64,000 nucleotides of DNA from Micromonospora sp. DSM 45708 (GTDB taxonomy: Bacteria; Actinomycetota; Actinomycetes; Mycobacteriales; Micromonosporaceae), in contig NZ_CP154796.1 of NCBI RefSeq assembly GCF_039566955.1, positions 1,922,001 through 1,986,000 of the forward strand, given 5' to 3'. The position numbers were made by a program, and so were the translations under genes. This document shows positions 29,348-38,422 of this stretch, one piece after another (the first letter of the stretch is position 1; every line of letters begins with the position of its first letter). The notes under the pieces were generated by a model that worked only from the letters and a program-made list of their open reading frames with translations, did not search any database and was not told where the DNA came from.

Positions 29348-30493
29348 TCAGCCGACGAACGCGGAGCGACGCGGGTCGGCCAGCACGGCCGCGATCTCCT
29401 GGCGCAGGTCGCCCAGTATCCCGCTGAGCACCCCACCCGGGCACTCCGTCGGCCCCCAGTCCTGATGCCCCGCGATCGCGGGCACGCCGCGGCGGAGGCC
29501 GCTTATCGGATTGACGTAGGTCACGCTGGCCAGCGGGTCGACGTGGCACCAACCGGTCAGGGCGGCGAGCAGCAGGGTGAGGCTGCGCCGCGCCGCCGCC
29601 GTCGGTTCGCGCGCCACGAAGGTCCCGAGCAGGACGACACCCACGTTCCCCGCGTTGTAACCGCCCACGTGCGAGCCGTTCACCATCCAACCGGCCGGGT
29701 CGAAACCGGGCAGCACGTCCCCGCCGGAACGCCGGCCCTCGTAGACCCGGCCTGCCTCGTCGATGAGGAAGTGGTAGCCGAAGTCGCCGTAGCCGAGGTC
29801 GACCGCCTGGTAGCGGTAGATGGCGCGCATCCGGGCGGCCGGATCGGGATCGTCGTTGCCGGTGGCGGTGTGGTGAACGGTGAACGTCTGCACCGGCCAG
29901 AACGTGGGTGGGTACTTCTCCACGCCGGCGGCGTCGAACCGCAGGGACTCGTCGGCGCCCCAGGCGGCACGGCTCAGGAAGGGCAGCCCCGCCAGCCGGG
30001 TGCGCTCGGACACCTCGGCGGACGCGGACCGCAGTGCCGGACCGTCGGTGCCGTTGAGGACGACCGCCCGGCTGCCGGTCGGCAGGTCGAGGTCGACGGC
30101 CGGAGCGTTGGGTACGGTGACGAACGCCAGTTGCCCGGTCGCGGGCGCGGCGTCGCCCGCGCCGGCCGGGCAGCCGCCGGGTGCCAGGGCCCACCGGCTC
30201 CACGCCCCCGACCGGTCGGCGGAGCGCCACCGTGCCGGGGCCGCGCCGGCCGGCGACCGCAGGGCGACGACCTGGGCGTCGAATCCGGGCCGTACGGTCC
30301 CGCTGCGCAGCGGCCCTGTCGCCAACGTCCGTGGAGCCGGGGGGCGGTCGGGCGTCGGGGTGCCAGCCCGTGCGGATCGTGGCGTGGCCAGGACGGTTGC
30401 CGCCCCGACACCGGCGCCGAGCGCGCCGAGGAGGGTTCGCCGGTCGAGGCCACCGACTGCTGGCGTCTCGACGTCAGGACGATCGGTATGCAC
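29348..30493 (-). CDS. Tat-exported peptidoglycan-recognition/N-acetylmuramoyl-L-alanine amidase
   Basis: 381 residues from the GTG at 30493, with GGGAAGGA directly upstream. A twin-arginine signal (DRRTLLGALGAGVGAATVL) is followed by about 150 residues of beta-rich N-terminal sequence and then the PGRP/amidase-2 domain: TFTVHHTATGND (zinc His), YHFLIDEAGRVYEGR, GYNAGNVGVVLLGTF, and GHQDWGPTECPG (second His and the Cys ligand). It cuts the bond between muramic acid and the stem peptide. With the zinc set intact it should be active outside the membrane. Confidence 0.93.
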   Translation of the reverse strand: MHTDRPDVETPAVGGLDRRTLLGALGAGVGAATVLATPRSARAGTPTPDRPPAPRTLATGPLRSGTVRPGFDAQVVALRSPAGAAPARWRSADRSGAWSRWALAPGGCPAGAGDAAPATGQLAFVTVPNAPAVDLDLPTGSRAVVLNGTDGPALRSASAEVSERTRLAGLPFLSRAAWGADESLRFDAAGVEKYPPTFWPVQTFTVHHTATGNDDPDPAARMRAIYRYQAVDLGYGDFGYHFLIDEAGRVYEGRRSGGDVLPGFDPAGWMVNGSHVGGYNAGNVGVVLLGTFVAREPTAAARRSLTLLLAALTGWCHVDPLASVTYVNPISGLRRGVPAIAGHQDWGPTECPGGVLSGILGDLRQEIAAVLADPRRSAFVG

Positions 30494-30639
30494 GATTCCT
30501 TCCCTTCGCCCGCAGTGCACGTGCGTACGACAGGCATCGTGAATTCCGTCGACGCGCCGCGGCAATTCTTTTCAGCGCAGCCTTCAAGGATCGGGCCAGC
30601 GCCGCCCGAATTGGTGCCTGGGGTACGCGCAGGCTGCGT

Positions 30640-30862
30640 GGCGGACGGCGTCGTCGGGCTGCTCACCTACATCCTCTACGGCCTCACCAAGACCTCCGCC
30701 TGCTCGAATCCCGGCGAGATCGGCGCGCCGGTCCTCGCCGGCGACCAGACCCAGGGCATCGCCGTGGTCAGCTCCAACAACTGCACCATCGGCGGGTCGA
30801 CGTATCTCCAACCGGTAACAGGGCGTTGGCCGCGTACGGCCTCGCACTCATCACGTCCTGAC
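30640..30862 (+). pseudogene. Relic of the 3' end of a streptogrisin-like (S1/chymotrypsin family) protease gene
   Basis: About 75 codons match the C-terminus of secreted actinomycete S1 proteases: YGLTKTSACSNPGEIGAPV, then AGDQTQGIAVVSSNNC and GGSTYLQPVT. The catalytic GDSG is read GEIG, so the nucleophile Ser is gone. Near 30818 the match switches frame and finishes as NRALAAYGLALITS and a stop. No upstream part with the His and Asp of the triad is present. The fragment therefore is a decayed, truncated gene. Confidence 0.75.
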
Positions 30863-30968
30863 CACTCGACCTGACGTAGCTCCGGTGGGCGGGCCCGCTC
30901 TGCGCCGACGGCGGCGGGGCCGTCCAGCACGAGGGCCGGTCGTCCGGGAGAGGCGGCCCGGCGAGTGG

Positions 30969-32009
30969 TCACCGGCGCGGGGCCGGCCCGCTGGACTGCC
31001 GGATGGTCAGGTGCGTGGGCAGCAGCACGGTCTGACGGGACGCCGTTTCCCCCAGGTGCTCAAGGTGGTCCAGCAGCATCGACACCGCCACCCGGCCGGC
31101 CTGTTCGATCGGCGCGGTGAGGGTGGTCAGCGGAGGGCTGCAGAAGTCGGCGCCGAAGATGTCGTCGCAGCCCACCACGCTGATCTCGCCGGGCACGTCG
31201 ACGCCGCGTTCGGCCAGCCGCCGCAGGATGCCGATCGCCAGCAGGTCGTTGAAGGTGACGCCGGCGGTGGCGCCGGTGTTCAGCAGCGCGTCCGCGGCGA
31301 CCGACCCGGAGCTGCGGGACACGCCGAACGGTCCGACGCGGGCCGCCGTGAGGCCGTGTCGGGCCATCGCGGTCCGCATCGCCCGCCACCGGGCCTCGTT
31401 GGCCCAGGAGGACGGCGGTCCGGCGACGTACGCGATCGCCAGGTGGCCCAGCGAGACCAGGTGCTCGACGGCCTGCATCACCCCGTCCGGGCTGTCGATG
31501 ACGACGCTGCGCACCCGGGGGACGTTGCGGTTGACGGTGACGACCGGCAGCTCGGCGGCGATGACGGAGAGGGTCTGCTCGGGCAGCCGGGAGGCGGCGA
31601 GGATCACCCCGTCGACCGACCGGCGCACCTTGTGCAGCAGATGGTTCTCCAGCTCGGCCGAGTCCTCGGTGTCGATCAGCAGCAGGGCGTGGCCGGCGGC
31701 GCGCAGTTGTTGCTGCGCGCCGCGGATCAGTCCGAAGTAGAACGGATTCGTCGCGTCCGAGACGAGCAGGGCGACCGTTTCGGTACGCCCCGACGACAGC
31801 GCCCGCGCCTGGGTGTTGGGTACGTAGTTCAGCTCGCGGGCGGCGGCCTGGATGCGTTCCCGGGTGACCCGGTTGACCCGGTCGGGCCGGCTCAGCGCCC
31901 GGGACACGGTGGAGGCGGCGACGCCGGTGAGGGCAGCGATGTCGTTGATGGTCACGCGGCCCTCCCGGCGTACCGCCGCACGGGGAGAGGACCCGTCTTC
32001 GGGGTTCAT
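30969..32009 (-). CDS. LacI-family repressor of the sugar regulon
   Basis: 346 residues from the ATG at 32009 (another ATG lies two codons upstream). The N-terminal helix-turn-helix is typical: VTINDIAALTGVAASTVSRA, then the hinge helix with NTQARALSSGRTETVALL. The ligand domain is a periplasmic-binding fold: NPFYFGLIRGAQQQL, SVDGVILAASRL, ISVVGCDDI and TTLTAPIEQAGRVAV. It is divergent from the sugar ABC operon, and a near-perfect LacI-type palindrome lies just before its start. It probably represses itself, the operon and two more secreted-protein genes downstream. Confidence 0.94.
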   Translation of the reverse strand: MNPEDGSSPRAAVRREGRVTINDIAALTGVAASTVSRALSRPDRVNRVTRERIQAAARELNYVPNTQARALSSGRTETVALLVSDATNPFYFGLIRGAQQQLRAAGHALLLIDTEDSAELENHLLHKVRRSVDGVILAASRLPEQTLSVIAAELPVVTVNRNVPRVRSVVIDSPDGVMQAVEHLVSLGHLAIAYVAGPPSSWANEARWRAMRTAMARHGLTAARVGPFGVSRSSGSVAADALLNTGATAGVTFNDLLAIGILRRLAERGVDVPGEISVVGCDDIFGADFCSPPLTTLTAPIEQAGRVAVSMLLDHLEHLGETASRQTVLLPTHLTIRQSSGPAPRR

Positions 32010-32029
32010 GCACATCAGCAGAGCATCGA

Positions 32030-32079
32030 TGGCAATTAATGGCAACCGATTGCCACTCGGTTTCCATGGTTGTTACGGT
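32030..32079 (+). promoter_or_regulatory. LacI-type operator and promoter of the sugar ABC operon
   Basis: Palindrome TGGCAACCGATTGCCA at 32040-32055, preceded 10 bases earlier by an extra TGGCAA half site at 32030. The right half overlaps a candidate -35 box TTGCCA (32050-32055), with 18 bases to TACGGT (32074-32079). Related composite sites occur at 38246 and 40742. Confidence 0.8.
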
Positions 32080-32177
32080 CCCTCGCACGGTTTATCGAAC
32101 CGGGGGAATTCCCGGGCGTCTGGCTATGTGTCTTCCACACCACTCCTCTCCGGACAGCCACCACCCAAGGAGCAGAG

Positions 32178-33500
32178 ATGAACGCCACCCGTGCACTTCT
32201 CGCGGCGGCCCTGGCCGTCACGGTCGCCATACCCGTCACCGCCTGCGACTCCAGTAGCTCCGCCGAGAACGGCAGGACGCTCAACGTGCTCATCGGAGCG
32301 AACTCGATCTATCCCACGGAGCAGAAGCAGTGGTTCGCCGACGTCTCGGCGAAGTTCCAGCAGCAGGTCGGGGCGAAGGTCACGTTCGAGACCTTCGCCA
32401 GCCCCACCGACGAACTCACCAAGATCCAGACATCGATGCTCTCCGGGCAGGGGCCGGACATCTATGCCCTCGGCACCACCTTCACCCCGACGGCATACTC
32501 CACCGGCGCCTTCGTCGACCTCACCGCCGACCAGTGGACGAAGATCGGCGGCCGGGACCGGTTCCTGCCGGCCACCCTCGGAATCTCCGGCCCGGACGCC
32601 ACGCACGAGGTCGGCATTCCCTTCACCAGCCGCCCGTTCGTCATGGCGTACAACAAGGAACTGCTGGCCGCGGCGGGCATCGACAAGCCGGCCACCACCT
32701 GGGACGGCCTGCGGCAACAGGCCAGACAGCTGACCGGGGCCGGCAGGTACGGCCTGGCTGTGGCCTACGGCGACGGCTTCGACCCGTGGAAGTTCATCTG
32801 GGCGATGAGCATCCAGGCCGGCAACCCGCTGGTCTCCGACGGCAAGGCGCGGCTGACCGATCCGGTCACGGTCAAGGCCTACCAGACGTACCTCGGCTGG
32901 CTCGCCACCGACAAGGTCGTCGACCCGGCGGCGACCGGCTGGAAGAACGCCCAGGCCATCGCCGCGTTCGGTGCCGGCAAGGCCGCCTTCCTGCCGATGG
33001 TCTCGGCGACCTCGAAGGTCACGCTGGACAAGTCCGCGGTCGCCGGGAAGTACGGCTACGCCGTCATGCCGACCGTTCCGCCGGGCGCCACCAGCCTGCC
33101 GTCGGGCGGCGTCGGCGCCACCAGCATCCTCTCCGGTGACAACCTGGTGATCGCCAAGTACAGCAAGAACCAGAACCTGGCGCTGCGCCTGGTGAACATG
33201 CTGACCACCGCCGAGTCGCAGGAGGCCTACTACCGGACCTTCGGCGAGTTGCCGACGAACGCGGAGCTGGCAAACCGGCTGGTCGCCGACCCGGCGCTCG
33301 CGGCCATCGTGGACTCCGCGTCGAAGGCGCACGGCACCCCGTTCCACGGTGGGTGGAGCAAGGTGCAGCTCGCGCTGGTCAACGTGGTCGTCCAGTCGGT
33401 GCCGAACCTCGCCGCCGGCAAGGTCGACGACACGTCCGTCAACGCCCTGCTCACCCAGGCCCAGTCCGAGGCGCAGGCCGCGCTGGACAAGGCGAAGTAG
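32178..33500 (+). CDS. Carbohydrate ABC transporter substrate-binding lipoprotein
   Basis: 440 residues, ATG preceded by AAGGAG. A lipoprotein signal ends in the lipobox VTAC, placing the mature Cys at the membrane surface. The rest has the family-1 extracellular sugar-binding pattern: WFADVSAKFQQQVGAKVTFE, TKIQTSMLSGQGPDIYALG, VGIPFTSRPFVMAYNKELL. The ligand is not predictable; downstream enzymes suggest a sugar acid, inositol-like polyol or oligosaccharide derivative. It heads the six-gene operon and stands one base before the first permease. No ATPase gene is in the operon, so a shared MsiK-type ATPase is expected. Confidence 0.94.
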   Translation: MNATRALLAAALAVTVAIPVTACDSSSSAENGRTLNVLIGANSIYPTEQKQWFADVSAKFQQQVGAKVTFETFASPTDELTKIQTSMLSGQGPDIYALGTTFTPTAYSTGAFVDLTADQWTKIGGRDRFLPATLGISGPDATHEVGIPFTSRPFVMAYNKELLAAAGIDKPATTWDGLRQQARQLTGAGRYGLAVAYGDGFDPWKFIWAMSIQAGNPLVSDGKARLTDPVTVKAYQTYLGWLATDKVVDPAATGWKNAQAIAAFGAGKAAFLPMVSATSKVTLDKSAVAGKYGYAVMPTVPPGATSLPSGGVGATSILSGDNLVIAKYSKNQNLALRLVNMLTTAESQEAYYRTFGELPTNAELANRLVADPALAAIVDSASKAHGTPFHGGWSKVQLALVNVVVQSVPNLAAGKVDDTSVNALLTQAQSEAQAALDKAK

Positions 33501-34478
33501 ATGACGGTCACCGACCCAGCTACGGCAGACGCTCCGGGCACCGGCGACGCGCGCCGGGCCGGGATGGCCCGCCCGTCCCCGCCGCGCCGCCGTCGCGCCG
33601 CGACCGCCGGCGGTGCCGCGGTGTGGCTGCTCGCGCCCGGCGGCCTGCTCACCCTGACCGTCATCGTCGTGCCGTTCGTCGTCGCGCTGGTGATGTCGCT
33701 GCTCGACCTCGACCAGTACACCTTCCGGCAGTGGCTGTCGGCGCCGTTCGTCGGCGCCGGCAACTACGTCGAGGCGGTGGGCCGCACCAGCCTGCCGCAC
33801 GCCATCTGGGTCAGCGGGTCCGCGGCGGTGGTCGCGACGCTGCTCGCGTTGCCGCTGGGGGTCGCCGCCGCGCTGACCACCCACCTACCGTTCCGCGGGC
33901 GGTCGCTGATCCGATCCCTCTACCTCATCCCGTACGTGCTGCCCGCCTTCGTCGTCGGCACCATCTGGCGGATCATCCTGCAACCCGACGGGGTCGCCAA
34001 CCAGGGCCTCGCGACCCTGGGCATCGCCGGCGGCCTGTGGCTGAACGGGCCGAAGAGCTACCTTGCGCTGATCGTCGTGCAGGCCTGGTCGGGCTGGCCG
34101 CTGGTCTACCTGCTCGTCCTGGCCGGCCTGCAGGGCATCGACGACAGCCTGCACGAGGCCGCCGCGCTCGACGGCGCGCAGTGGGGGGAGAAGCTGCGCC
34201 ACGTCATCCTCCCGCTGCTGCGCCCCCCGGTCGCGCTCGCCGCGATCATCTCGCTGCTGCACATGGTGAACAGCTTCACCCTGCCGTTCGTGCTGTTCGG
34301 CGTCCCGAGCCCGCACGACGTGGAGGTGCTGCCGGTGCTGACGTACGTGGAGAGCTTCCAGAACCTGCGGTTCGGGCTGAGCGCGGCAATGGCCGTGATC
34401 TCGCTGGCGCTGATCCTGGTCCCGCTGCTGGTCTATCTGCGCACCGTCAGACTCGACGCGCCGGAGGCCGGCGCATGA
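33501..34478 (+). CDS. Carbohydrate ABC transporter permease, MalF/UgpA-like
   Basis: 325 residues, starting directly after the binding-protein stop. Six or so membrane helices are visible, first LLTLTVIVVPFVVALVMSLL after a basic cytoplasmic start. The ATPase-contacting EAA loop is clear: LHEAAALDGAQWGEKLRHVI followed by LPLLRPP. The length and loop match the MalF-like partner of sugar importers. Its stop overlaps the ATG of the second permease (ATGA). Confidence 0.94.
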   Translation: MTVTDPATADAPGTGDARRAGMARPSPPRRRRAATAGGAAVWLLAPGGLLTLTVIVVPFVVALVMSLLDLDQYTFRQWLSAPFVGAGNYVEAVGRTSLPHAIWVSGSAAVVATLLALPLGVAAALTTHLPFRGRSLIRSLYLIPYVLPAFVVGTIWRIILQPDGVANQGLATLGIAGGLWLNGPKSYLALIVVQAWSGWPLVYLLVLAGLQGIDDSLHEAAALDGAQWGEKLRHVILPLLRPPVALAAIISLLHMVNSFTLPFVLFGVPSPHDVEVLPVLTYVESFQNLRFGLSAAMAVISLALILVPLLVYLRTVRLDAPEAGA

Positions 34479-35325
34479 ACTCCGTGCTTCGCCTGCTGCC
34501 GCGACCACTGCAGATCGGCCTGACGGTGTTCCTGCTGACCATCGTCGGCGCGCCGGTCGGCTACGTCTTCCTCGCCTCGGTCAACACCGACCTGGCCGTG
34601 GCCGCGGGTGAGTTCTGGCCGGAGCGGGTCAGCGTCGGCAACTACGTCCGGATCTGGTCGACCGTTCCACTCGGCCGGGGGCTCGCGAACAGCCTGCTCG
34701 TCGCCGGCACGGTGGCGGTGACCTGCGCGGCGGTCGCGGTCTTCTCGGCGTACGTCCTGGTCCGGCACCGGTTCCGAGGCCGGCGCACCGTGCTGCGCGC
34801 GCTGCTGGGCATGCAGTCGATCCCCGGCACGCTGCTCCTCCTGCCGGTCTTCGTGCTCTTCGCGACGATCGGCAGCAGCCTCGGCGTGCCGACGATCGGC
34901 ACCCGGTGGTGGTCGTCACCTACCTCACGTTCGGGCTGCCGTTCTCCACCTGGATCATGGTGACCTACCTGCGTGAGCTGCCCGGCGAGCTGATCGAGGC
35001 CGCCCGCGTGGACGGTGCCGGGAGCTGGCAGATCCTGCTGCGTGTCGTCATCCCGCTGAGCTGGCCGGGCCTGGTCGTCGCGGCGATCTTCGCCTTCCTG
35101 CTCGGCTGGAACGACGTGCTGTTCGCCTCGGTCATGACCGACGTGGACACCCGCACCGCGGCGGTCGTGCTGCAGGTCTTCGGCGCGGCGCAGGAGGGCG
35201 GGGCGATCCCGCCGTACGGGCAGATGATGGCCGCCGCCCTCGTCTGTGCGGCCCCGGTGGTCGCCCTCTACCTCGCCTTCCAGCGGTACATCGTCGGTGG
35301 GCTGACCGCGGGAGGTGTGAAGTGA
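34475..35325 (+). pseudogene. Carbohydrate ABC transporter permease, MalG-like, with a -1 frameshift
   Basis: The two halves lie in different frames. From 34475 to about 34906 one frame reads a normal MalG N-terminus with helices IGLTVFLLTIVGAPVGYVFL and LLGMQSIPGTLLLLPVFVLF up to VPTIGTRW. From about 34906 another frame continues without gap: VVVTYLTFGLPFSTWIM, the EAA loop IEAARVDGAGSWQILLRVVI, and the last helices to GGVK. The switch is at CGGTGGTGGTC; one extra G would restore TRWVVVTYL. So either the gene recently broke, which would disable the importer, or one base was lost in sequencing. All neighbours are intact and coupled to it, which favours a recent change or an error. Confidence 0.88.
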
Positions 35326-36155
35326 CGGCGTGGACGCTGTCCGGCTTCGGCGACGAGATCGATTCCGACCCGGCGGTGCAGCTCGCGGTGCTCAGTGCCC
35401 TCGGTGCCCGGCACATCGAGGTGCGCAGCGCGTGGGGCACCAACGTGGTGGAGCTTGGCGACGCCCAACTGGACGCCCTGGCGGAAGCGGTCGACGCGCG
35501 TGACATGGCGGTTTCGGCGGTCGCGTCGCCCGTCGGGAAGGTCGACGTGACCACCGAGGACGGCGGTGAGCTCGACCGGCTGCGCGCCGCCGTGGCGGCC
35601 GCGCACCGGCTGGGCAGCCGGTACGTGCGGATCTTCTCGTTCTACCGCCCGGCCGGGGTCGCCCCCGCCGAGATCCGCGCGGCGGTGCTGGCGCGGATGC
35701 GGGCCTTCGCGGCCCTCGCCGAGGACTCCGGCGTCGTGCTGCTGCACGAGAACGAGAAGGGCATCTACGGCGATGTGCCGCGGCGGGTCGCCGACCTCGT
35801 CGAGTCGGTCGACTCGCCCGCGCTGCGCGTCGCCTGGGACAACGCGAACTTCGTGCAGGTCGGGGTGCGTCCCTACGACGACGGATACGCGCTGCTGCGC
35901 CCGCACCTGGAGTATCTGCAGGTCAAGGACGCGATCGCGGCCACCGCCGAGGTCGTGCCCGCCGGCCACGGCGACGGCCAGCTGCTGCGGACGCTGACCG
36001 CGCTGCGCGACGACGGCTATGCCGGCTTCGCCTCCCTCGAACCGCACCTCGCCAGCCAGCACGAACTCGGCGGATTCTCCGGCCCCGCCGAGTTCGGCCG
36101 GGCGGCGCGCGCGTTCGTGAACCTCACCGCCTCGATAGGAGTGCATCTTCGATGA
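35322..36155 (+). CDS. Sugar phosphate isomerase/epimerase (xylose isomerase-like TIM barrel) 1
   Basis: 277 residues, GTG start overlapping the permease stop (GTGA). The AP-endonuclease-2/xylose-isomerase barrel is visible: SGFGDEID at the start, GARHIEVRSAWG, LGSRYVRIFSFY, VVLLHENEKGIYG (metal-binding Glu), RVAWDNANFVQVG, LEYLQVKD and GFASLEPHL (Glu). Such enzymes isomerise or epimerise sugars or inositol intermediates, often with a partner dehydrogenase like the next gene. It overlaps that gene by four bases. Confidence 0.9.
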   Translation: MTAWTLSGFGDEIDSDPAVQLAVLSALGARHIEVRSAWGTNVVELGDAQLDALAEAVDARDMAVSAVASPVGKVDVTTEDGGELDRLRAAVAAAHRLGSRYVRIFSFYRPAGVAPAEIRAAVLARMRAFAALAEDSGVVLLHENEKGIYGDVPRRVADLVESVDSPALRVAWDNANFVQVGVRPYDDGYALLRPHLEYLQVKDAIAATAEVVPAGHGDGQLLRTLTALRDDGYAGFASLEPHLASQHELGGFSGPAEFGRAARAFVNLTASIGVHLR

Positions 36156-37330
36156 CCGTCCTCAACGTCGTGATCACGGGCAGCGGGGTCATCGCCCGCA
36201 CCCACGCCGGGGCGATCCTGCGGCACCCCGGACTGCGCCTCACCGCGCTCGCCGACCCGGACCCGCAGGCCAACGACCGGCTCGCCGGGTGGATCGGCGA
36301 GCAGGGCGGCCCGCCGCCCGCCCGGTACGCCTCGCTGGGCGAGGCCCTCGCGGCCGGCGCGGCGGACCTGGTGGTGGTCTGCACGCCCAGCGGTACGCAC
36401 GCCGACCTCGCCGAGGAGGCCCTCGCGGCCGGCGTGCACGTGCTCGTCGAGAAGCCCCTCGATGCCTCCCTGCCGGCGGCCCGCCGCATCGCCCGGGTCG
36501 CCACGGACGCCGAGGCGGCCGGTCAGGTCTGCGCGGTGGTCTGCCAGCACCGGTTCGACCCGGCGAGCGTCGCGGTCGCCGCCCGGGTGCGCGCCGGCGA
36601 CCTGGGGCGGCTCACCTCGGCGGTGGCCAGCGTGCCGTGGTGGCGGGGCCAGCGGTACTACGACTCGGCGGGCTGGCGCGGCACCCGGGAACAGGACGGC
36701 GGCGGCGCCGCCATGAACCAGGGCGTGCACACCGTGGACCTGCTGCTGTGGCTGTTCGGCCGGCCCGAGGAGGTGTTCGCCTACACCGGCGTCCTCGCCC
36801 ACGAGCGGATCGAGGTGGAGGACGTCGCCGTGGCGGCGATCCGGTTCGCCGACGGAGCGCTCGCCGTGCTGCACGCCACCACGGCGGCGTACCCGGGCCT
36901 GGGCGTGCGATTGCAGGTGCACGGCTCGCAGGGGTCCGCGGTGATCCACGACGACCAGCTGGAATACCTGCACACCGCTGACGGCCCGGACCCGTCCGCG
37001 TACGCCGACGGGCCCGACCGGTCCGGCGACGCCGTGCCACCGTCGCAGCTGCGGGGGGCGACCAAGCCCGACGACGCCTTCGTGACCGGGCACCTGCGGC
37101 AGTACCACGACACGGTCGAGGCGATCCTCGGCGGCCGGCGACCGGGGGTCACGGCGGTCGATGCGCTGCTCGACGTCGCCGTGGTCAAGGCGGTCTACCT
37201 CTCGGCGCACCTGCGTCGGCCGGTGTCGGTGCCGGCCGTGCTGGCCGGCGACTTCGACGACGTGCTCGCCGCCGTCGAGGGCTCCGCGGCCACGGTGTCG
37301 TCCGTCCTGCGGGCGGGGGTGGCGCGATGA
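36152..37330 (+). CDS. Gfo/Idh/MocA-family NAD(P)-dependent oxidoreductase
   Basis: 392 residues. The N-terminal Rossmann fold begins VVITGSGVIARTHAGAIL, followed by LTALADPDPQAN and the typical LVEKPLDASLPAARRIA (EKP with the catalytic-site Lys). The C-terminal sheet has WWRGQRYYDSAGWRGTREQ and GAAMNQGVHTVDLLLWLFG (His). Family members oxidise or reduce sugars, inositols or sugar acids at one carbon. It sits between two isomerase/epimerases with four-base overlaps on both sides, a pattern seen in pathways that oxidise, epimerise and reduce the imported sugar. Confidence 0.94.
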   Translation: MTVLNVVITGSGVIARTHAGAILRHPGLRLTALADPDPQANDRLAGWIGEQGGPPPARYASLGEALAAGAADLVVVCTPSGTHADLAEEALAAGVHVLVEKPLDASLPAARRIARVATDAEAAGQVCAVVCQHRFDPASVAVAARVRAGDLGRLTSAVASVPWWRGQRYYDSAGWRGTREQDGGGAAMNQGVHTVDLLLWLFGRPEEVFAYTGVLAHERIEVEDVAVAAIRFADGALAVLHATTAAYPGLGVRLQVHGSQGSAVIHDDQLEYLHTADGPDPSAYADGPDRSGDAVPPSQLRGATKPDDAFVTGHLRQYHDTVEAILGGRRPGVTAVDALLDVAVVKAVYLSAHLRRPVSVPAVLAGDFDDVLAAVEGSAATVSSVLRAGVAR

Positions 37331-38193
37331 GGTGGTCGGTGTTCACAGCGTCCACGCCGGACTGGACGCCGGAGGAGACGGTCGGGCAGTTGGCCGCGCA
37401 GGGCTGGGACGGTGTCGAGTGGCGGGTCACCGACCAGGATCCGGCCCGGCCGCCCGGGTTCTGGGCCGGCAACCTGGCGACCGTCCCGTTGACCGGGCTG
37501 GAGGGTGAGTTGACCCGGATCGCCACGATCACCCGCGAGGCCGGGCTGGCGCTGTCCGGGCTCGGGGCGTACGTGCCGGCGGCCGACCACGGCAACGTCG
37601 AGCGGGTGTTGGCCGCGGCCGCCGCGCTGGGCGCGGAACGGGTCCGGGTGACCATGCCGCTACTGGGCAGCGGCGACTATCGGGAGCTGATGGCCGGTAC
37701 CCGCCGGGACCTGGCGTGGATCGCCGGGCGGGCGGCGGAGCACGGGGTGACCGCGCTGGTCGAGCTGCACCACGGCACCATCGTCGCCTCGGCGTCGGCG
37801 GCGATGCGGCTGCTCGACGGCCTGCCGCCGGAGCATGCCGGGGTCATCCATGACATCGGCAACCTGACCATCGAGGGGTTCGAGGATCCGCTGGCCGGTT
37901 TCCAGCTGCTCGGCCCGTACCTGGCGCACGTGCACGTGAAGAACGTCGCGTGGCGGGTGACCGGCACCCGGGACGACGGGGGACCGCGCTGGTCGGCCGA
38001 GTGGGCGCCGTTGCGGGAGGGGCAGGCCGACCTGGCGGCCTATCTCGGCGCGCTGCGCCGGGTCGGCTACGACGGGTGGGTGACGGTCGAGGACTTCTCC
38101 ACCGCCGTGCCGCTGGCTCAGCGGACCCGGGACAACCTGGCCTACCTTCGGGAGTTGGACCTTCGGGTACGCGCGGAGAAAGCGGGACGCTGA
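37327..38193 (+). CDS. Sugar phosphate isomerase/epimerase (xylose isomerase-like TIM barrel) 2
   Basis: 288 residues, ATG overlapping the dehydrogenase stop. Another AP-endonuclease-2 fold: the start has SVFTASTPDWTPEE, then LAAQGWDGVEWRV, GAERVRVTMPLLG, VTALVELHHGTI (metal Glu and His), AGVIHDIGNLTIEGFED, YLAHVHVKNVAWR and DGWVTVEDFS. It differs clearly from the first isomerase, so the two probably take different steps. It is the last gene of the operon and is followed by a hairpin. Confidence 0.9.
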   Translation: MRWSVFTASTPDWTPEETVGQLAAQGWDGVEWRVTDQDPARPPGFWAGNLATVPLTGLEGELTRIATITREAGLALSGLGAYVPAADHGNVERVLAAAAALGAERVRVTMPLLGSGDYRELMAGTRRDLAWIAGRAAEHGVTALVELHHGTIVASASAAMRLLDGLPPEHAGVIHDIGNLTIEGFEDPLAGFQLLGPYLAHVHVKNVAWRVTGTRDDGGPRWSAEWAPLREGQADLAAYLGALRRVGYDGWVTVEDFSTAVPLAQRTRDNLAYLRELDLRVRAEKAGR

Positions 38194-38195
38194 TT

Positions 38196-38219
38196 CCCTG
38201 AATAGACGGGAATTCAGGG
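38196..38219 (+). terminator. Hairpin after the sugar operon
   Basis: An 8-bp stem, CCCTGAAT with ATTCAGGG, and an 8-base loop, directly after the stop of the last operon gene. Its moderate strength may let some transcription pass. Confidence 0.6.
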
Positions 38220-38245
38220 TCTGCGGTTCCGGTATCGATCGAGTG

Positions 38246-38294
38246 TGGCAAATGTTGGCAACCGATTGTCGGGCCCTGGTGGCGCCCATAGTGT
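38246..38294 (+). promoter_or_regulatory. LacI-type operator and promoter of the discoidin/beta-helix gene
   Basis: TGGCAACCGATTGTCG at 38256-38271 with an extra TGGCAA half site 10 bases before it (38246). The operator's right half contains the -35 candidate TTGTCG (38266-38271), with a 17-base spacer to TAGTGT (38289-38294). Confidence 0.8.
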
Positions 38295-38422
38295 CCAGAC
38301 AACCGCCACTGGTGCGCGATCCGTGGGCCATCGTCCAAGGCCCCTCGGTACCCGTCCCCACGGAGCCACCGCCGCCTGGCCGTCGGCGGTGGCTTCCATC
38401 CTGACCCCATCAGGGAGATGTC

